This document shows positions 24,138 through 32,000 of a stretch of DNA of 38,195 nucleotides, one piece after another. The DNA is from Streptomyces sp. ISL-94 (GTDB lineage Bacteria; Actinomycetota; Actinomycetes; Streptomycetales; Streptomycetaceae), in NCBI RefSeq assembly GCF_018614075.1, contig NZ_JAGGOZ010000033.1, positions 1-38,195 of the forward strand, written 5' to 3'. Numbering within the stretch: the stretch's first letter is position 1; the number at the start of each line of letters is the position of its first letter. The notes under the pieces are model-generated. The model saw only the letters and a list, made by a program, of their open reading frames with translations, was not told where the DNA came from and did no database searches. Position numbers and translations under genes: made by a program.

Positions 24138-25199
24138 CTACTCCTCGACCAGGAGCTTCTCGCGGAGCTGGGTCAGGGTGCGGGCCAGCAGCCGGGAGAC
24201 GTGCATCTGGGAGATGCCGACCTCCTGCGCGATCTGCGACTGGGTCATGTTGCCGAAGAACCGCAGCAGCAGGATCCGCTTCTCCCGCGGCGGCAGCCCC
24301 TCCAGCAGAGGCTTGAGGGACTCGCGGTACTCGACGCCCTCCAGGGCCTCGTCCTCCGCGCCCAGCGTGTCCGCGACCGCCGGCGACTCGTCGTCGGTGT
24401 CCGGGACGTCCAGCGAGAGCGTGCTGTAGGCGTTGGCCGATTCCAGCCCCTCCAGCACCTCCTCCTCGGAGATCCCCAGCCGCTCGGCCAGTTCGTGCAC
24501 GGTGGGGGAGCGGCCGTGCTGCTGGGACAGCTCCGCCGTGGCCGTCGTCAACGACAGCCGCAGTTCCTGAAGGCGCCGGGGCACCCGGACCGCCCAGCCC
24601 TTGTCGCGGAAGTGGCGTTTGATCTCGCCGACCACCGTGGGCGTGGCGTACGTGGAGAACTCCACCCCGCGGTCCGGGTCGAACCGGTCCACCGACTTGA
24701 TCAGGCCGATCGTCGCGACCTGGGTCAGATCGTCGAGGGGCTCACCGCGGTTGCGGAAGCGCCGTGCCAGGTGCTCGACCAGCGGCAGGTGCATCCGTAC
24801 GAGGCGATTGCGCAGCTCCGCCCGCTCCACCGAGCCCTCGGGCAGCGCCCGCAGCTCGATGAACAGGGCCCGCGCGCCACTTCGGTCGCGCGGATCCGGC
24901 AATGCCACCGACACCGGGAACAGCGGCACGGAGATCGCTTGCACATCGGAGACATCGGGCACCACCGGGGCCGTGGCAGCGGCCTCCGGGGGCGGTGATG
25001 GCTGAGATGGCTGTGCGTGTTCGTGCTGGTTCTCGCTCATAGGGCCCGCCCGTCGCTCCGCCGAGTCCAAAAAGCCGTCTTCCGCATCCGCGTCAGCCGG
25101 ATGCGGCCGGGCGTGCTGCTGCTCCGGGATGCCGCCGTCGACCTCGTGACGCACCCTGGGGCGATCCCCGCCCCACACCGGGACCTCCCCGCCGCTCAC
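24138..25199 (-). CDS. sigH: SigH, SigB/SigF-family stress sigma factor
   Basis: This is a 353-aa product. Sigma region 2 spans about LRNRLVRMHLPLVEHLARRF to FSTYATPTVVGEIKRHF, region 3 follows, and region 4 ends with MTQSQIAQEVGISQMHVSRL. Start: GTG 25199 overlaps the TGA of the anti-sigma gene (GTGA) and has CCAGGACC upstream. ATG 25040 (300 aa, MSENQHEHAQ) also begins a complete sigma factor but has no good ribosome site. Several SigH forms are reported in S. coelicolor, so both may be used. The N-terminal 100 residues are low-complexity. It is encoded with its anti-sigma PrsH. Confidence 0.92.
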   Translation of the reverse strand: MSGGEVPVWGGDRPRVRHEVDGGIPEQQHARPHPADADAEDGFLDSAERRAGPMSENQHEHAQPSQPSPPPEAAATAPVVPDVSDVQAISVPLFPVSVALPDPRDRSGARALFIELRALPEGSVERAELRNRLVRMHLPLVEHLARRFRNRGEPLDDLTQVATIGLIKSVDRFDPDRGVEFSTYATPTVVGEIKRHFRDKGWAVRVPRRLQELRLSLTTATAELSQQHGRSPTVHELAERLGISEEEVLEGLESANAYSTLSLDVPDTDDESPAVADTLGAEDEALEGVEYRESLKPLLEGLPPREKRILLLRFFGNMTQSQIAQEVGISQMHVSRLLARTLTQLREKLLVEE

Positions 25200-25609
25200 G
25201 CCGGTCCTGGTCCCGCGCCGCGCTGTTTGTAGAGGCTGATGCTCACCGTCCGGTTCTCCTCGACCGTGGCCTCGACCTTGCCGGCCAGCGCCGACAGCAC
25301 CGTCCACGCGAACGTGTCGCGCTCCGGCGCACGCCCGTCCGTGGTCGGCGCGGAAACCGTGACCTCCAGCGAATCCTCGATCAGACGGAAGACGCAGCTG
25401 AGGACGGAGCCGGGCACGGCCTGCTGGAGCAGGATCGCGCAGGCTTCGTCCACCGCGATGCGGAGGTCCTCGATCTCGTCGAGGGTGAAGTCCAAACGTG
25501 CGGCGAGGCCGGCCGTGGCCGTCCGCAGCACCGACAGGTAGGCACCCGCAGCGGGCAGCCGGACTTCCACGAAGTCCTGGGTCCCGGGCTCGCCTGCGAT
25601 CTGGGACAA
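25196..25609 (-). CDS. prsH: PrsH, anti-sigma factor (RsbW-like kinase fold)
   Basis: This 137-aa protein has a HATPase (GHKL) fold of the RsbW/SpoIIAB type: DEIEDLRIAVDEACAILLQQ and a C-terminal strand VSISLYKQRG. It binds SigH and keeps it inactive. The N-box Asn expected after Glu-Ala is not evident (DEACAILL), so kinase activity is uncertain, though this feature seems shared by its relatives. The start is TTG 25609, decided by an excellent GGAGGTGAGG just upstream; no ATG or GTG is suitable. It overlaps sigH by four bases. Confidence 0.9.
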   Translation of the reverse strand: MSQIAGEPGTQDFVEVRLPAAGAYLSVLRTATAGLAARLDFTLDEIEDLRIAVDEACAILLQQAVPGSVLSCVFRLIEDSLEVTVSAPTTDGRAPERDTFAWTVLSALAGKVEATVEENRTVSISLYKQRGAGPGPA

Positions 25610-25820
25610 CCCCTCACCTCCAAGGTGGTACGAGCTCTGTTCGCCCGGTGACGCTATCGCGATCCGGGCGATCGTGTCGCGGCACCCCTGATGGGCGCCC
25701 GCTTGCGGGCAGCCCCTTTCCCCCGGCCAGTGACCGATGGTAAGCCCATGGGTACGCACAGTGGCTAGGGGTCTGCGGGATCAAATCAGGGGAACCGGCG
25801 GAGGGTTGACCTACCCCGCC

Positions 25821-26081
25821 TCAGACGATCGAACCGTCGACAAAACACCAGCGCCAGATCTCGCCCGGCTCGAAGCTCCGCATGACCGGATGGCCGGTCG
25901 CCTGGTGGTGCGCCGTGGCGTGCCGGTGGGGCGAGGAGTCGCAGCAGGCGACGTACCCGCACCCCAGGCACATCCGCAGTTGTACGGGATGGCTGCCGAT
26001 CACCAGACATTCGGGGCAGGTCTGGGCAGACGGGATGGGCTCGGGGCGCGGTAGTTCGGCAACGTGGGTGCACTCGCTCAT
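25821..26081 (-). CDS. UBP-type zinc-finger protein
   Basis: This 86-aa protein has paired Cys/His ligands: CTH at the start, TCPECLVIGSH, MCLGCGYVACCD and HATAHHQATGHPV. The order resembles the ubiquitin-hydrolase zinc finger (ZnF-UBP), here in a bacterium without known ubiquitin. TACGCT 7 nt before ATG 26081 suggests a leaderless message. It is divergent from the antiporter with 55 bp between; many actinobacteria pair such a finger with a Na+/H+ antiporter, hinting at a regulatory link (inference). Confidence 0.88.
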   Translation of the reverse strand: MSECTHVAELPRPEPIPSAQTCPECLVIGSHPVQLRMCLGCGYVACCDSSPHRHATAHHQATGHPVMRSFEPGEIWRWCFVDGSIV

Positions 26082-26088
26082 GATGGCC

Positions 26089-26094
26089 AGCGTA
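26089..26094 (-). promoter_or_regulatory. Leaderless -10 of the UBP-type gene
   Basis: TACGCT on the minus strand is 7 nt upstream of ATG 26081, with no Shine-Dalgarno sequence between. Confidence 0.5.
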
Positions 26095-26136
26095 CGACCA
26101 GGGTGCGGGCGCACGACGGATGAGGATGGATCATCG

Positions 26137-27720
26137 ATGGAGGTACTGCCGCTGGTGGCGCTGGTCGCTGCGAGTGCGGCCGTCGCGGGGCTGGCCCGCC
26201 GGACCCCGGTGCCCGCGCCGCTGCTGCTGGTCGCCGCAGGTCTGCTCGCCGCGTACGTCCCGGGCGTGCCCCCGTACGCCCTCGACCCGCACATCGTGCT
26301 GCCGCTGCTGCTCCCGCCGCTGCTGCACACGGCCGCCGTGGACAGCTCGTACCTGGACCTGCGCGCGAACATCCGGCCCGTCGCGCTGCTGTCCGTCGGG
26401 TACGTGCTCTTCGCGACGCTGGCCGTGGGGTACGCGGCGTACCTGGTGGTGCCGGGCCTGTCGCTGCCGGTGGCGCTGGTGCTGGGCGCGGTGATCGCGC
26501 CGCCCGACGCGGTGGCCGCGACCGCCATCGCCCGCAGGCTCGGGCTGCCGAACCGGATGACGACCATCCTCCAGGGCGAGTCCCTGGTGAACGACGCCAC
26601 CGCGATCACCGCATACAAGGTGGCGCTGGCGGCGGCGGTCGGGGTGAGCGCCGGCTGGGCGGGCGGGATCGCGGAGTTCCTGGTGGCCTCGGTGGGCGGG
26701 GTCGGCGTGGGCCTGCTGCTGATGGTGCCGATCCACCAGCTGCGCAAGCGGCTGAAGGAGCCGCTGCTCCAGAACACCCTCTCGCTGCTGATCCCCTTCG
26801 TGGCGTACGCGGCGGCCGAGCGGGTGCACGCGTCGGGTGTGCTGGCGGTGGTCGTCGTCGCCCTGTACCTCGGGCACCGGAACTGGCAGGTCGACTTCGC
26901 CACCCGGCTCCAGGAGGAGGCCGTGTGGAAGGTGGTCGCCTTCGCCCTGGAGTCGGTGGTCTTCGCGCTGATCGGACTCCAGCTGCCGGTGGTCCTGAAG
27001 GGGCTGGGGGAGTACGAGGGCGTGGCCGCGGCCTGGTACGCGGTCGTGGTGTTCCTCGCGGTGGTGGTGGCCCGGTACCTGTGGGTGTTCCCGGCGACCT
27101 TCGTGCCGCGCTGGGTCTCGCAGCGGATCCGCACGCGGGAGCCGGACACCGACTGGAAGGCGCCGGTGATCGTGGGATGGGCCGGGATGCGCGGGGTGGT
27201 CTCGCTGGCCATCGCCTTCTCCGTGCCGATGACCGTGCCGCACCGGAACCTGATCCTCTACCTGACCTTCACGACGGTCATCGGGACGCTGGTGGTGCAG
27301 GGGCTGACGCTGCCGCCGCTGATCCGGATGCTGAAGCTGCCGCCGCGGGACCTGCAGGCCGAGACCCTCGCCGAGGCGCAGGCGCAGAGCGAGGCCTCGC
27401 GGGCGGCGGAGGAGCGGCTGGCGGAGCTGCTGGAGGAGCCGGAGAACAGCACGCTGCCGCCGCCGCTGGCGGACCGGCTGCGGACGGTGCTGGAGCGGCG
27501 GCGCAACGCGGTGTGGGAGCGGTTGGGGGAGGTCAACCCGGTGACGGGGGAGTCGGCGGACGACGTCTACCGGCGGCTGGCGCGGGAGATGATCGAGGCG
27601 GAGCGGGAGGTCTTCGTGGCGCTGCGGGACCAGCGGCGGATCGACGACGAGATGCTGCGGGGGCTGCTGCGCAGGCTGGACCTGGAGGAGGCGGCGGCCT
27701 ACCGCGAAGAGTCGGCCTGA
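26137..27720 (+). CDS. CPA1-family Na+/H+ antiporter
   Basis: This 527-aa protein has about 12 helices in the first 410 residues and a charged cytoplasmic tail. Family motifs are GAVIAPPDAVAATAIARRLG (the core Pro-Pro-Asp), QGESLVNDATAI, and GWAGMRGVVSLAIAFSVP. It exchanges Na+ or K+ for protons. ATG 26137 has GAGGA about 10 nt upstream. The tail (about 415-527) is a long Glu/Arg-rich helix, probably a regulatory or dimer segment. It is divergent from the UBP-type finger gene. Confidence 0.93.
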   Translation: MEVLPLVALVAASAAVAGLARRTPVPAPLLLVAAGLLAAYVPGVPPYALDPHIVLPLLLPPLLHTAAVDSSYLDLRANIRPVALLSVGYVLFATLAVGYAAYLVVPGLSLPVALVLGAVIAPPDAVAATAIARRLGLPNRMTTILQGESLVNDATAITAYKVALAAAVGVSAGWAGGIAEFLVASVGGVGVGLLLMVPIHQLRKRLKEPLLQNTLSLLIPFVAYAAAERVHASGVLAVVVVALYLGHRNWQVDFATRLQEEAVWKVVAFALESVVFALIGLQLPVVLKGLGEYEGVAAAWYAVVVFLAVVVARYLWVFPATFVPRWVSQRIRTREPDTDWKAPVIVGWAGMRGVVSLAIAFSVPMTVPHRNLILYLTFTTVIGTLVVQGLTLPPLIRMLKLPPRDLQAETLAEAQAQSEASRAAEERLAELLEEPENSTLPPPLADRLRTVLERRRNAVWERLGEVNPVTGESADDVYRRLAREMIEAEREVFVALRDQRRIDDEMLRGLLRRLDLEEAAAYREESA

Positions 27721-27875
27721 TCCCCCGCGATCTCCCGCGTGGCGGAGCGGGTACGGCCCCTGGGGGCGGGCCGCCGCTCCTCACGTGAACCCGGGCGCGG
27801 TCGTCCGGTCTCCGTCCGGCGGTACTTCTCGCGCCGCCCGCGGTGGGCCGGCGTACCGGTTGCGCCCGCGGCGGG

Positions 27876-28784
27876 TTACGGCCGGCCCGTGACCACGGCG
27901 GCCAGGGTGGTGCCGGGCGCGAAGGCCCCGGAGGCGGTGAGTTCGGTCAGCGCCCACAGGAGCTTGGCCACGTAGACGCGTTCCACCGGGAGGCCGTGGC
28001 GGGACGCGAAGTCGGCGGCGAAAGCATCCAGTTCGGCCGGGACGCGGGCGTAGCCGCCGTGGTGGAAGTCCTCGGCCAGGGCCCAGTCGCCCGCCGGGCC
28101 GCCGAAGGCCTGCTCCTGGAGGGAACGTATCTCCGCCGCCAGGAAGCCGCCCGCCAGCACCGGGACGCCCAGCGCCCGCTGGCCCGGGGCGAGCCCCGCC
28201 GCCAGGCCCGCCAGGGTGCCGCCGGTCCCGCAGGCCACCGCCGCCACAGCGGCGCACCCGCGCAGCTCGCGGCCCAGTTCCGCGCAGCCCCCCAGGGCCG
28301 GGGCGTTGCTGCCGCCCTCCGGGACGACGTACGCGCCCCGCGCACCGGCCTCGGCGAGCAGCCGGGCCTGCGTCCCGGGCTCCGCCTTGCGGCGGTAGTC
28401 GCCGCGGGAGGCGAAGTGCAGGCGCATGCCGTCCGCGGCGCACCGGGCCAGGGAGTCGTTGAGCGCACGCCCGGCCAGCTCGTCGCCGCGCACGATGCCG
28501 ACCGTCCGCAGCCCCAGCAGCCGCCCGGCCGTGGCGGTGGCCCGCAGGTGGTTCGAGTACGCGCCGCCGAAGGTCACCAGCGTGCCGTGTCCCTGCGCGA
28601 GCGCCGCCCGGAGGTTCGGCGCGAGCTTGCGCCACTTGTTCCCCGGAATCACCGGATGCACGAGGTCGTCCCGCTTCAGCAGCAGCTGTACGCCGTGCCG
28701 GTCGAACCGCTCGTCACGGATCTCTTGCAGGGGAGAGGGCGGCCGGGGCCGCAAGAGCACGTCAGGGTCGGCTGGGCGGTTCAC
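27876..28784 (-). CDS. D-cysteine desulfhydrase / ACC deaminase-like PLP enzyme
   Basis: This 302-aa tryptophan-synthase-beta-fold protein has the PLP lysine Lys50 in PGNKWRKL, the substrate loop GGAYSNHLRATA, and the phosphate loop CGTGGTLAGL. It most resembles D-cysteine desulfhydrase (YedO/DcyD), which releases pyruvate, H2S and ammonia; ACC deaminase activity needs residues I cannot verify. The start is GTG 28784; CACAAT lies 6 nt before it, so it may be leaderless. The neighbour is the antiporter, convergent and 155 bp away. Confidence 0.88.
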   Translation of the reverse strand: MNRPADPDVLLRPRPPSPLQEIRDERFDRHGVQLLLKRDDLVHPVIPGNKWRKLAPNLRAALAQGHGTLVTFGGAYSNHLRATATAGRLLGLRTVGIVRGDELAGRALNDSLARCAADGMRLHFASRGDYRRKAEPGTQARLLAEAGARGAYVVPEGGSNAPALGGCAELGRELRGCAAVAAVACGTGGTLAGLAAGLAPGQRALGVPVLAGGFLAAEIRSLQEQAFGGPAGDWALAEDFHHGGYARVPAELDAFAADFASRHGLPVERVYVAKLLWALTELTASGAFAPGTTLAAVVTGRP

Positions 28785-28921
28785 GCACCCATTGTGGGCC
28801 GCGCCGGTCCGTGCCGTCGCACGTCAGTGGCGTGAGGGCGGTGGCGGGGGACCAGTCCGGCGTCGAGGTCCGTGGCTGGTTCATCCGCCGGTGGTGGCTG
28901 ACCGGTGCGGCATGGCGGTGT

Positions 28922-28927
28922 TACGGT
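28922..28927 (+). promoter_or_regulatory. Leaderless -10 of the NTF2-like gene
   Basis: TACGGT ends 6 nt before ATG 28934 and no ribosome site is present. Confidence 0.5.
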
Positions 28928-28933
28928 CCCGCC

Positions 28934-29332
28934 ATGTCCAAGGGCGAGATAGACCTGCTGACCGCCGAGTTCTTCGGTGCCTTCGACAACCGGGGCGGCA
29001 AGACCGCCGATGTGGCGCGGATCCGCCGGCTGGTGCTTCCCGGTGGCGTGATCGTCATGACTGGCCCGGAGCTCACGGTCTATACCGTGGAGGAGTTCAT
29101 CGAGCCCCGGGAGCGGCTGCTGGGCGGCGGGCGGCTGGTCGAGTTCGCCGAGTGGGAGACCTCCGAGCGGACCGAGATCGCGGGGGACATCGCCTCGCGG
29201 TTCGGCGAGTACGCGAAGTCCGGGATTCTGGACGGCGAGCCGTTCGAGGGGGCCGGGACCAAGACCATCCAGTTCGTCCGGACCCCGGACGGCTGGCGGA
29301 TCGCCGCCTTCTCCTGGTATGACCACCCCTGA
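28934..29332 (+). CDS. NTF2-like (SnoaL/DUF4440) protein
   Basis: This 132-aa cone-shaped fold protein has the helical start EIDLLTAEFFGAFDNRG and ends with IQFVRTPDGWRIAAFSWYDH, the hallmark final strands of DUF4440/SnoaL-like members. The family contains small enzymes and ligand binders, and no activity can be assigned. The ATG is supported by a leaderless -10. Its stop codon lies inside the following terminator hairpin. Confidence 0.85.
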   Translation: MSKGEIDLLTAEFFGAFDNRGGKTADVARIRRLVLPGGVIVMTGPELTVYTVEEFIEPRERLLGGGRLVEFAEWETSERTEIAGDIASRFGEYAKSGILDGEPFEGAGTKTIQFVRTPDGWRIAAFSWYDHP

Positions 29333-29348
29333 CCGGCGGTCAGGGGTG
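29324..29348. terminator. Bidirectional terminator between NTF2-like and amidase genes
   Basis: CACCCCTGACC (29324-29334) pairs perfectly with GGTCAGGGGTG (29338-29348) across a GGC loop. It includes the TGA stop of the NTF2-like gene. Confidence 0.85.
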
Positions 29349-29362
29349 AGATGGGGTGCGGG

Positions 29363-29953
29363 TTACTTCAGGCGTTCCGCCACGCGCTCGCGCAGCCAGT
29401 CCATCGTGAAGCCCTTGGGGTCGACCTTGCCCGGCTGCCATTCCAGGTGGCCGATCACCGAGCGGGAGGTCCAGCCGTGGACCCGGCACACCGCGGCCGC
29501 CGCGCGGGCCATGGCGTTCAGCTGGACCGCAGGCCAGGGGTCCTTGCCGTCGCCGAGGTTCTCGCACTCGAAGCCGTAGAAGTGGCGGTTCCCGTCGGTG
29601 TCCGCCTCGTTGTCCGGCGGCAGTCGCTTCTCCGCGATCACCGCCGCCAGCACGTCGGAGTCGCCCGCCCCCGCGTGGTTGGCGCGGCCGAAGCCGACCA
29701 GGTGGGTGCGGCCGTCCTTGGTGATCACCCCGTGGCAGAGCGGTCCGGGCAGAGCGGCGTCGCCCTTGCGGCAGAGGTCGACGGTGAAGGACGTACCGCG
29801 GCTGACGGTGTGGTGGATCATCACCCCGTGCACCGGTCCCCAGGGGCCCTTGTTGTTGCGGTTGTGGGTGCGCCAGGCGCCGACCTCGACGACGGTCAGG
29901 CCCTCGGCGCGCAGGGCGTTGCAGAAGCGGTCTGCGGACATGGGTGCGGCCAT
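29363..29953 (-). CDS. N-acetylmuramoyl-L-alanine amidase (Amidase_2), no signal peptide
   Basis: This 196-aa PGRP/Amidase_2 domain has zinc ligands in GVMIHHTVS and SVIGHLEWQPGKVDPKG, and a catalytic-region ENLGDGKDPW. It cleaves the bond between MurNAc and the stem peptide. No signal peptide or membrane helix is present, unlike most housekeeping amidases; it resembles phage endolysins or proteins released by other routes. ATG 29953 has a perfect AAAGGAGG ribosome site. No phage genes flank it. Confidence 0.9.
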   Translation of the reverse strand: MAAPMSADRFCNALRAEGLTVVEVGAWRTHNRNNKGPWGPVHGVMIHHTVSRGTSFTVDLCRKGDAALPGPLCHGVITKDGRTHLVGFGRANHAGAGDSDVLAAVIAEKRLPPDNEADTDGNRHFYGFECENLGDGKDPWPAVQLNAMARAAAAVCRVHGWTSRSVIGHLEWQPGKVDPKGFTMDWLRERVAERLK

Positions 29954-30044
29954 GACCGCCTCCTTTACGGTGCGTACGCGGTTCGTTACGTTCCGGTGTA
30001 GTGGAGGCGGGCCTTCCGCCGCTAGGGCATGTTCCGGACACGCA

Positions 30045-30402
30045 TTAGGCGGAAACCAGCCACAGGTCCGGGCCGAACACCTCGTAGTGGATGTCCGCGG
30101 CCGATACGCCCTTGGTCAGCAGCTGTTCGCGCACCGCGCGCATGAAGGGGAGCGGCCCGCACAGGTACGCCCGGGTGCCGGGCGCGACCGGGACGGCCGT
30201 CAGGTCGATCAGGCCTTCGCCGTCGCCCGGCTCCGCTCCGGACTCGTACCAGAAGCGGGCCGAGGCGTCGGTCAGCTTGAGCGTCAGGGCCCGGTGGTCG
30301 CCGCGCAGCGGGGTGGTCCGCGGGTGAGCGGTCGGCGTGGAGCACGGTGACCGGGGCGGTGTGCCCGGCGTCCGCGAGGTGCTCCAGCATCGACGAATTC
30401 AA
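30045..30402 (-). pseudogene. Flavohemoprotein (Hmp) C-terminal fragment with frameshift
   Basis: The last 80 codons encode the NAD-binding end of a nitric-oxide dioxygenase: TRAYLCGPLPFMRAVREQLL then DIHYEVFGPDLWL. Upstream, MLEHLADAGHTAPVTVLHAD continues the family but in another frame. A run of four G (30310-30313; expected three) is the shift point. Globin and FAD parts are absent; similarity ends at about 30396-30402 in an AT-rich GAATTCAAATTAAC. It is a decayed fragment, presumably from a deletion. Confidence 0.8.
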
Positions 30403-30593
30403 ATTAACGGCCCGTGGGCGGTGCGATGGCCGGAAAGTGGTGGGTCCGGAGGGGTCCCTGAGAGGGGAGTTGAACCCCAGACAGTGCCCCGCACCCGGAC
30501 GGAGTAGTCCCACCCTTTTGTGTAATGGTCCCATCACGTTCCGTACTGAAAGGCTGCATCCCGCAGATCCATGGAGTGATCGAAAGGAAAGAC
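30403..30593 (+). promoter_or_regulatory. Upstream region of the encapsulin operon
   Basis: This 191-bp stretch has no gene. It begins at the AT-rich end of the Hmp fragment, and holds a GGGGAGTTGAACCCC inverted repeat (30464-30478). AAGGAAAG at about 30583 is the encapsulin ribosome site. No promoter hexamers are convincing. Confidence 0.45.
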
Positions 30594-32000
30594 ATGTCGG
30601 TCCAGGCAGGTTCCGAATCCGAGACCCAGACACCGCAACGCAGTCTGGCGACATCGGCCGCGCGGAACTTGGCAACCACGACCAAGTCCGCGCCACAGAT
30701 GCAGGAAATCACCTCGCGGTGGCTCCTGAAGATGCTCCCGTGGGTCTCGGTGCAGGGCGGCACCTACCGCGTCAACCGCCGGCTGAGCTACTCGGTCGGC
30801 AACGGCATCGTGGAATTCATCAAGACCGGGACCCAGGTCCAGGTGATCCCCGCCGAACTCGGTGAGCTCCCGCTGCTGCGCGACTACAAGGACCTCGACG
30901 TCCTCGCCGAACTCGCCCGGCGGTGCCGTCAGATCGACTTCGAGCCCGGCCAGGAGCTCACCTCCTTCGGCAACGCCTCCGACCAGGTGTTCCTCCTCGC
31001 CCACGGCCGCATCGACCAGATCGGCCCCGGCCCCTACGGCGAGGACGCCGTCCTGCGGACCGTCGCCGACGGCGCCTTCTTCGGCGAGGACTCCCTCGTC
31101 GACGAGGAGGCGATCTGGGAGTACACCGCCCGCGCCGCCACCGCGGGCACCGCGCTCGTCCTGACCCGCCAGGACTTCCAGCTGCTCGCCGACCGGGTCG
31201 ACTCGCTGCGCGCGCACATCGACGCCGTACGGTCCCTGCCCCCGCAGCGGACCAACAAGTACGGGGAGGCCGCCATCGAGCTCTCCGCCGGCCACCAGGG
31301 CGAGGCCGTGCTCCCCGGCACCTTCGTGGACTACGAGGCCCGCCCCCGCGAGTACGAACTCTCCATTGCACAAACGGTCCTGCGCGTGCACACCCGCGTC
31401 GCCGACCTGTACAACCAGCCGATGAACCAGACCGAGCAGCAGTTGCGGCTCACGGTCGAGGCGCTGCGCGAGCGCCAGGAGCACGAGATGCTCAACAACC
31501 ACGACTTCGGCCTCCTCCACAACGCCGACTACGACCAGCGCATCCAGCCCCACGGCGGCGCGCCCAGCCCCGACGACATGGACCAGCTGCTCAGCATGCG
31601 GCGCGGATCCAAGCTCTTCCTCGCCCACCCCAAAGCGATCGCCGCCTTCGGCCGCGAGTGCAACAAGCGCGGGCTGTACCCGGAGTCGATCGACGTCGAC
31701 GGCCACCGGGTGCCGTCCTGGCGGGGGGTGCCGATCTTCCCGTCCAACAAGATCCCGATCAGCGACGCCCGTACGACGTCGATCCTGTGCATGCGCACCG
31801 GCGAGGACGACCAGGGCGTGATCGGCCTGCACCAGCCGGGCATCCCCGACGAGATCGAGCCGAGCCTGTCGGTCCGCTTCATGGGGATCAGCGAGCAGGC
31901 GATCATCTCCTACCTGGTCACCGCCTACTTCTCCGCCGCCGTGCTGGTGCCGGACGCGCTCGGCGTGCTGGAGAACGTGGAGATCGGCCGTTGGCGCTGA
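30594..32000 (+). CDS. eshA: Family 2B encapsulin shell protein (EshA-type, cyclic-nucleotide-binding insert)
   Basis: This 468-aa protein has an N-arm and first shell segment (to about residue 95) leading into a Crp/Fnr-like cyclic-nucleotide-binding domain at about 100-205 ([20 protein letters not shown], then [10 protein letters not shown]). Residues about 215-468 carry the HK97-type shell core ([20 protein letters not shown], then [20 protein letters not shown]). No DNA-binding helix is present, so it is not a Crp regulator. EshA proteins of Streptomyces form multimers and are now placed in family 2B encapsulins, virus-derived compartments. ATG 30594 follows GAAAGGAAAG. Its stop overlaps the next gene, the likely cargo. 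Confidence 0.88.
   Translation: MSVQAGSESETQTPQRSLATSAARNLATTTKSAPQMQEITSRWLLKMLPWVSVQGGTYRVNRRLSYSVGNGIVEFIKTGTQVQVIPAELGELPLLRDYKDLDVLAELARRCRQIDFEPGQELTSFGNASDQVFLLAHGRIDQIGPGPYGEDAVLRTVADGAFFGEDSLVDEEAIWEYTARAATAGTALVLTRQDFQLLADRVDSLRAHIDAVRSLPPQRTNKYGEAAIELSAGHQGEAVLPGTFVDYEARPREYELSIAQTVLRVHTRVADLYNQPMNQTEQQLRLTVEALRERQEHEMLNNHDFGLLHNADYDQRIQPHGGAPSPDDMDQLLSMRRGSKLFLAHPKAIAAFGRECNKRGLYPESIDVDGHRVPSWRGVPIFPSNKIPISDARTTSILCMRTGEDDQGVIGLHQPGIPDEIEPSLSVRFMGISEQAIISYLVTAYFSAAVLVPDALGVLENVEIGRWR

Noticed and set aside
27740..27782. Possible terminator between the antiporter and the PLP enzyme genes
   Set aside because: Only 6-7 bp arms with a long GC-rich loop. Pairing of this quality is common by chance in such DNA.
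30464..30480. GGGGTTCAACTCCCC on the minus strand looks like a tRNA T-arm
   Set aside because: No acceptor stem, anticodon arm or D-arm is found around it, so it is a small inverted repeat only. It might be an old attachment site, but there is nothing to support that.
30594..32000. Reading the cyclic-nucleotide-domain protein as a Crp/Fnr transcription factor
   Set aside because: It lacks the C-terminal HTH and is twice the usual length; the remainder matches the EshA/encapsulin shell.
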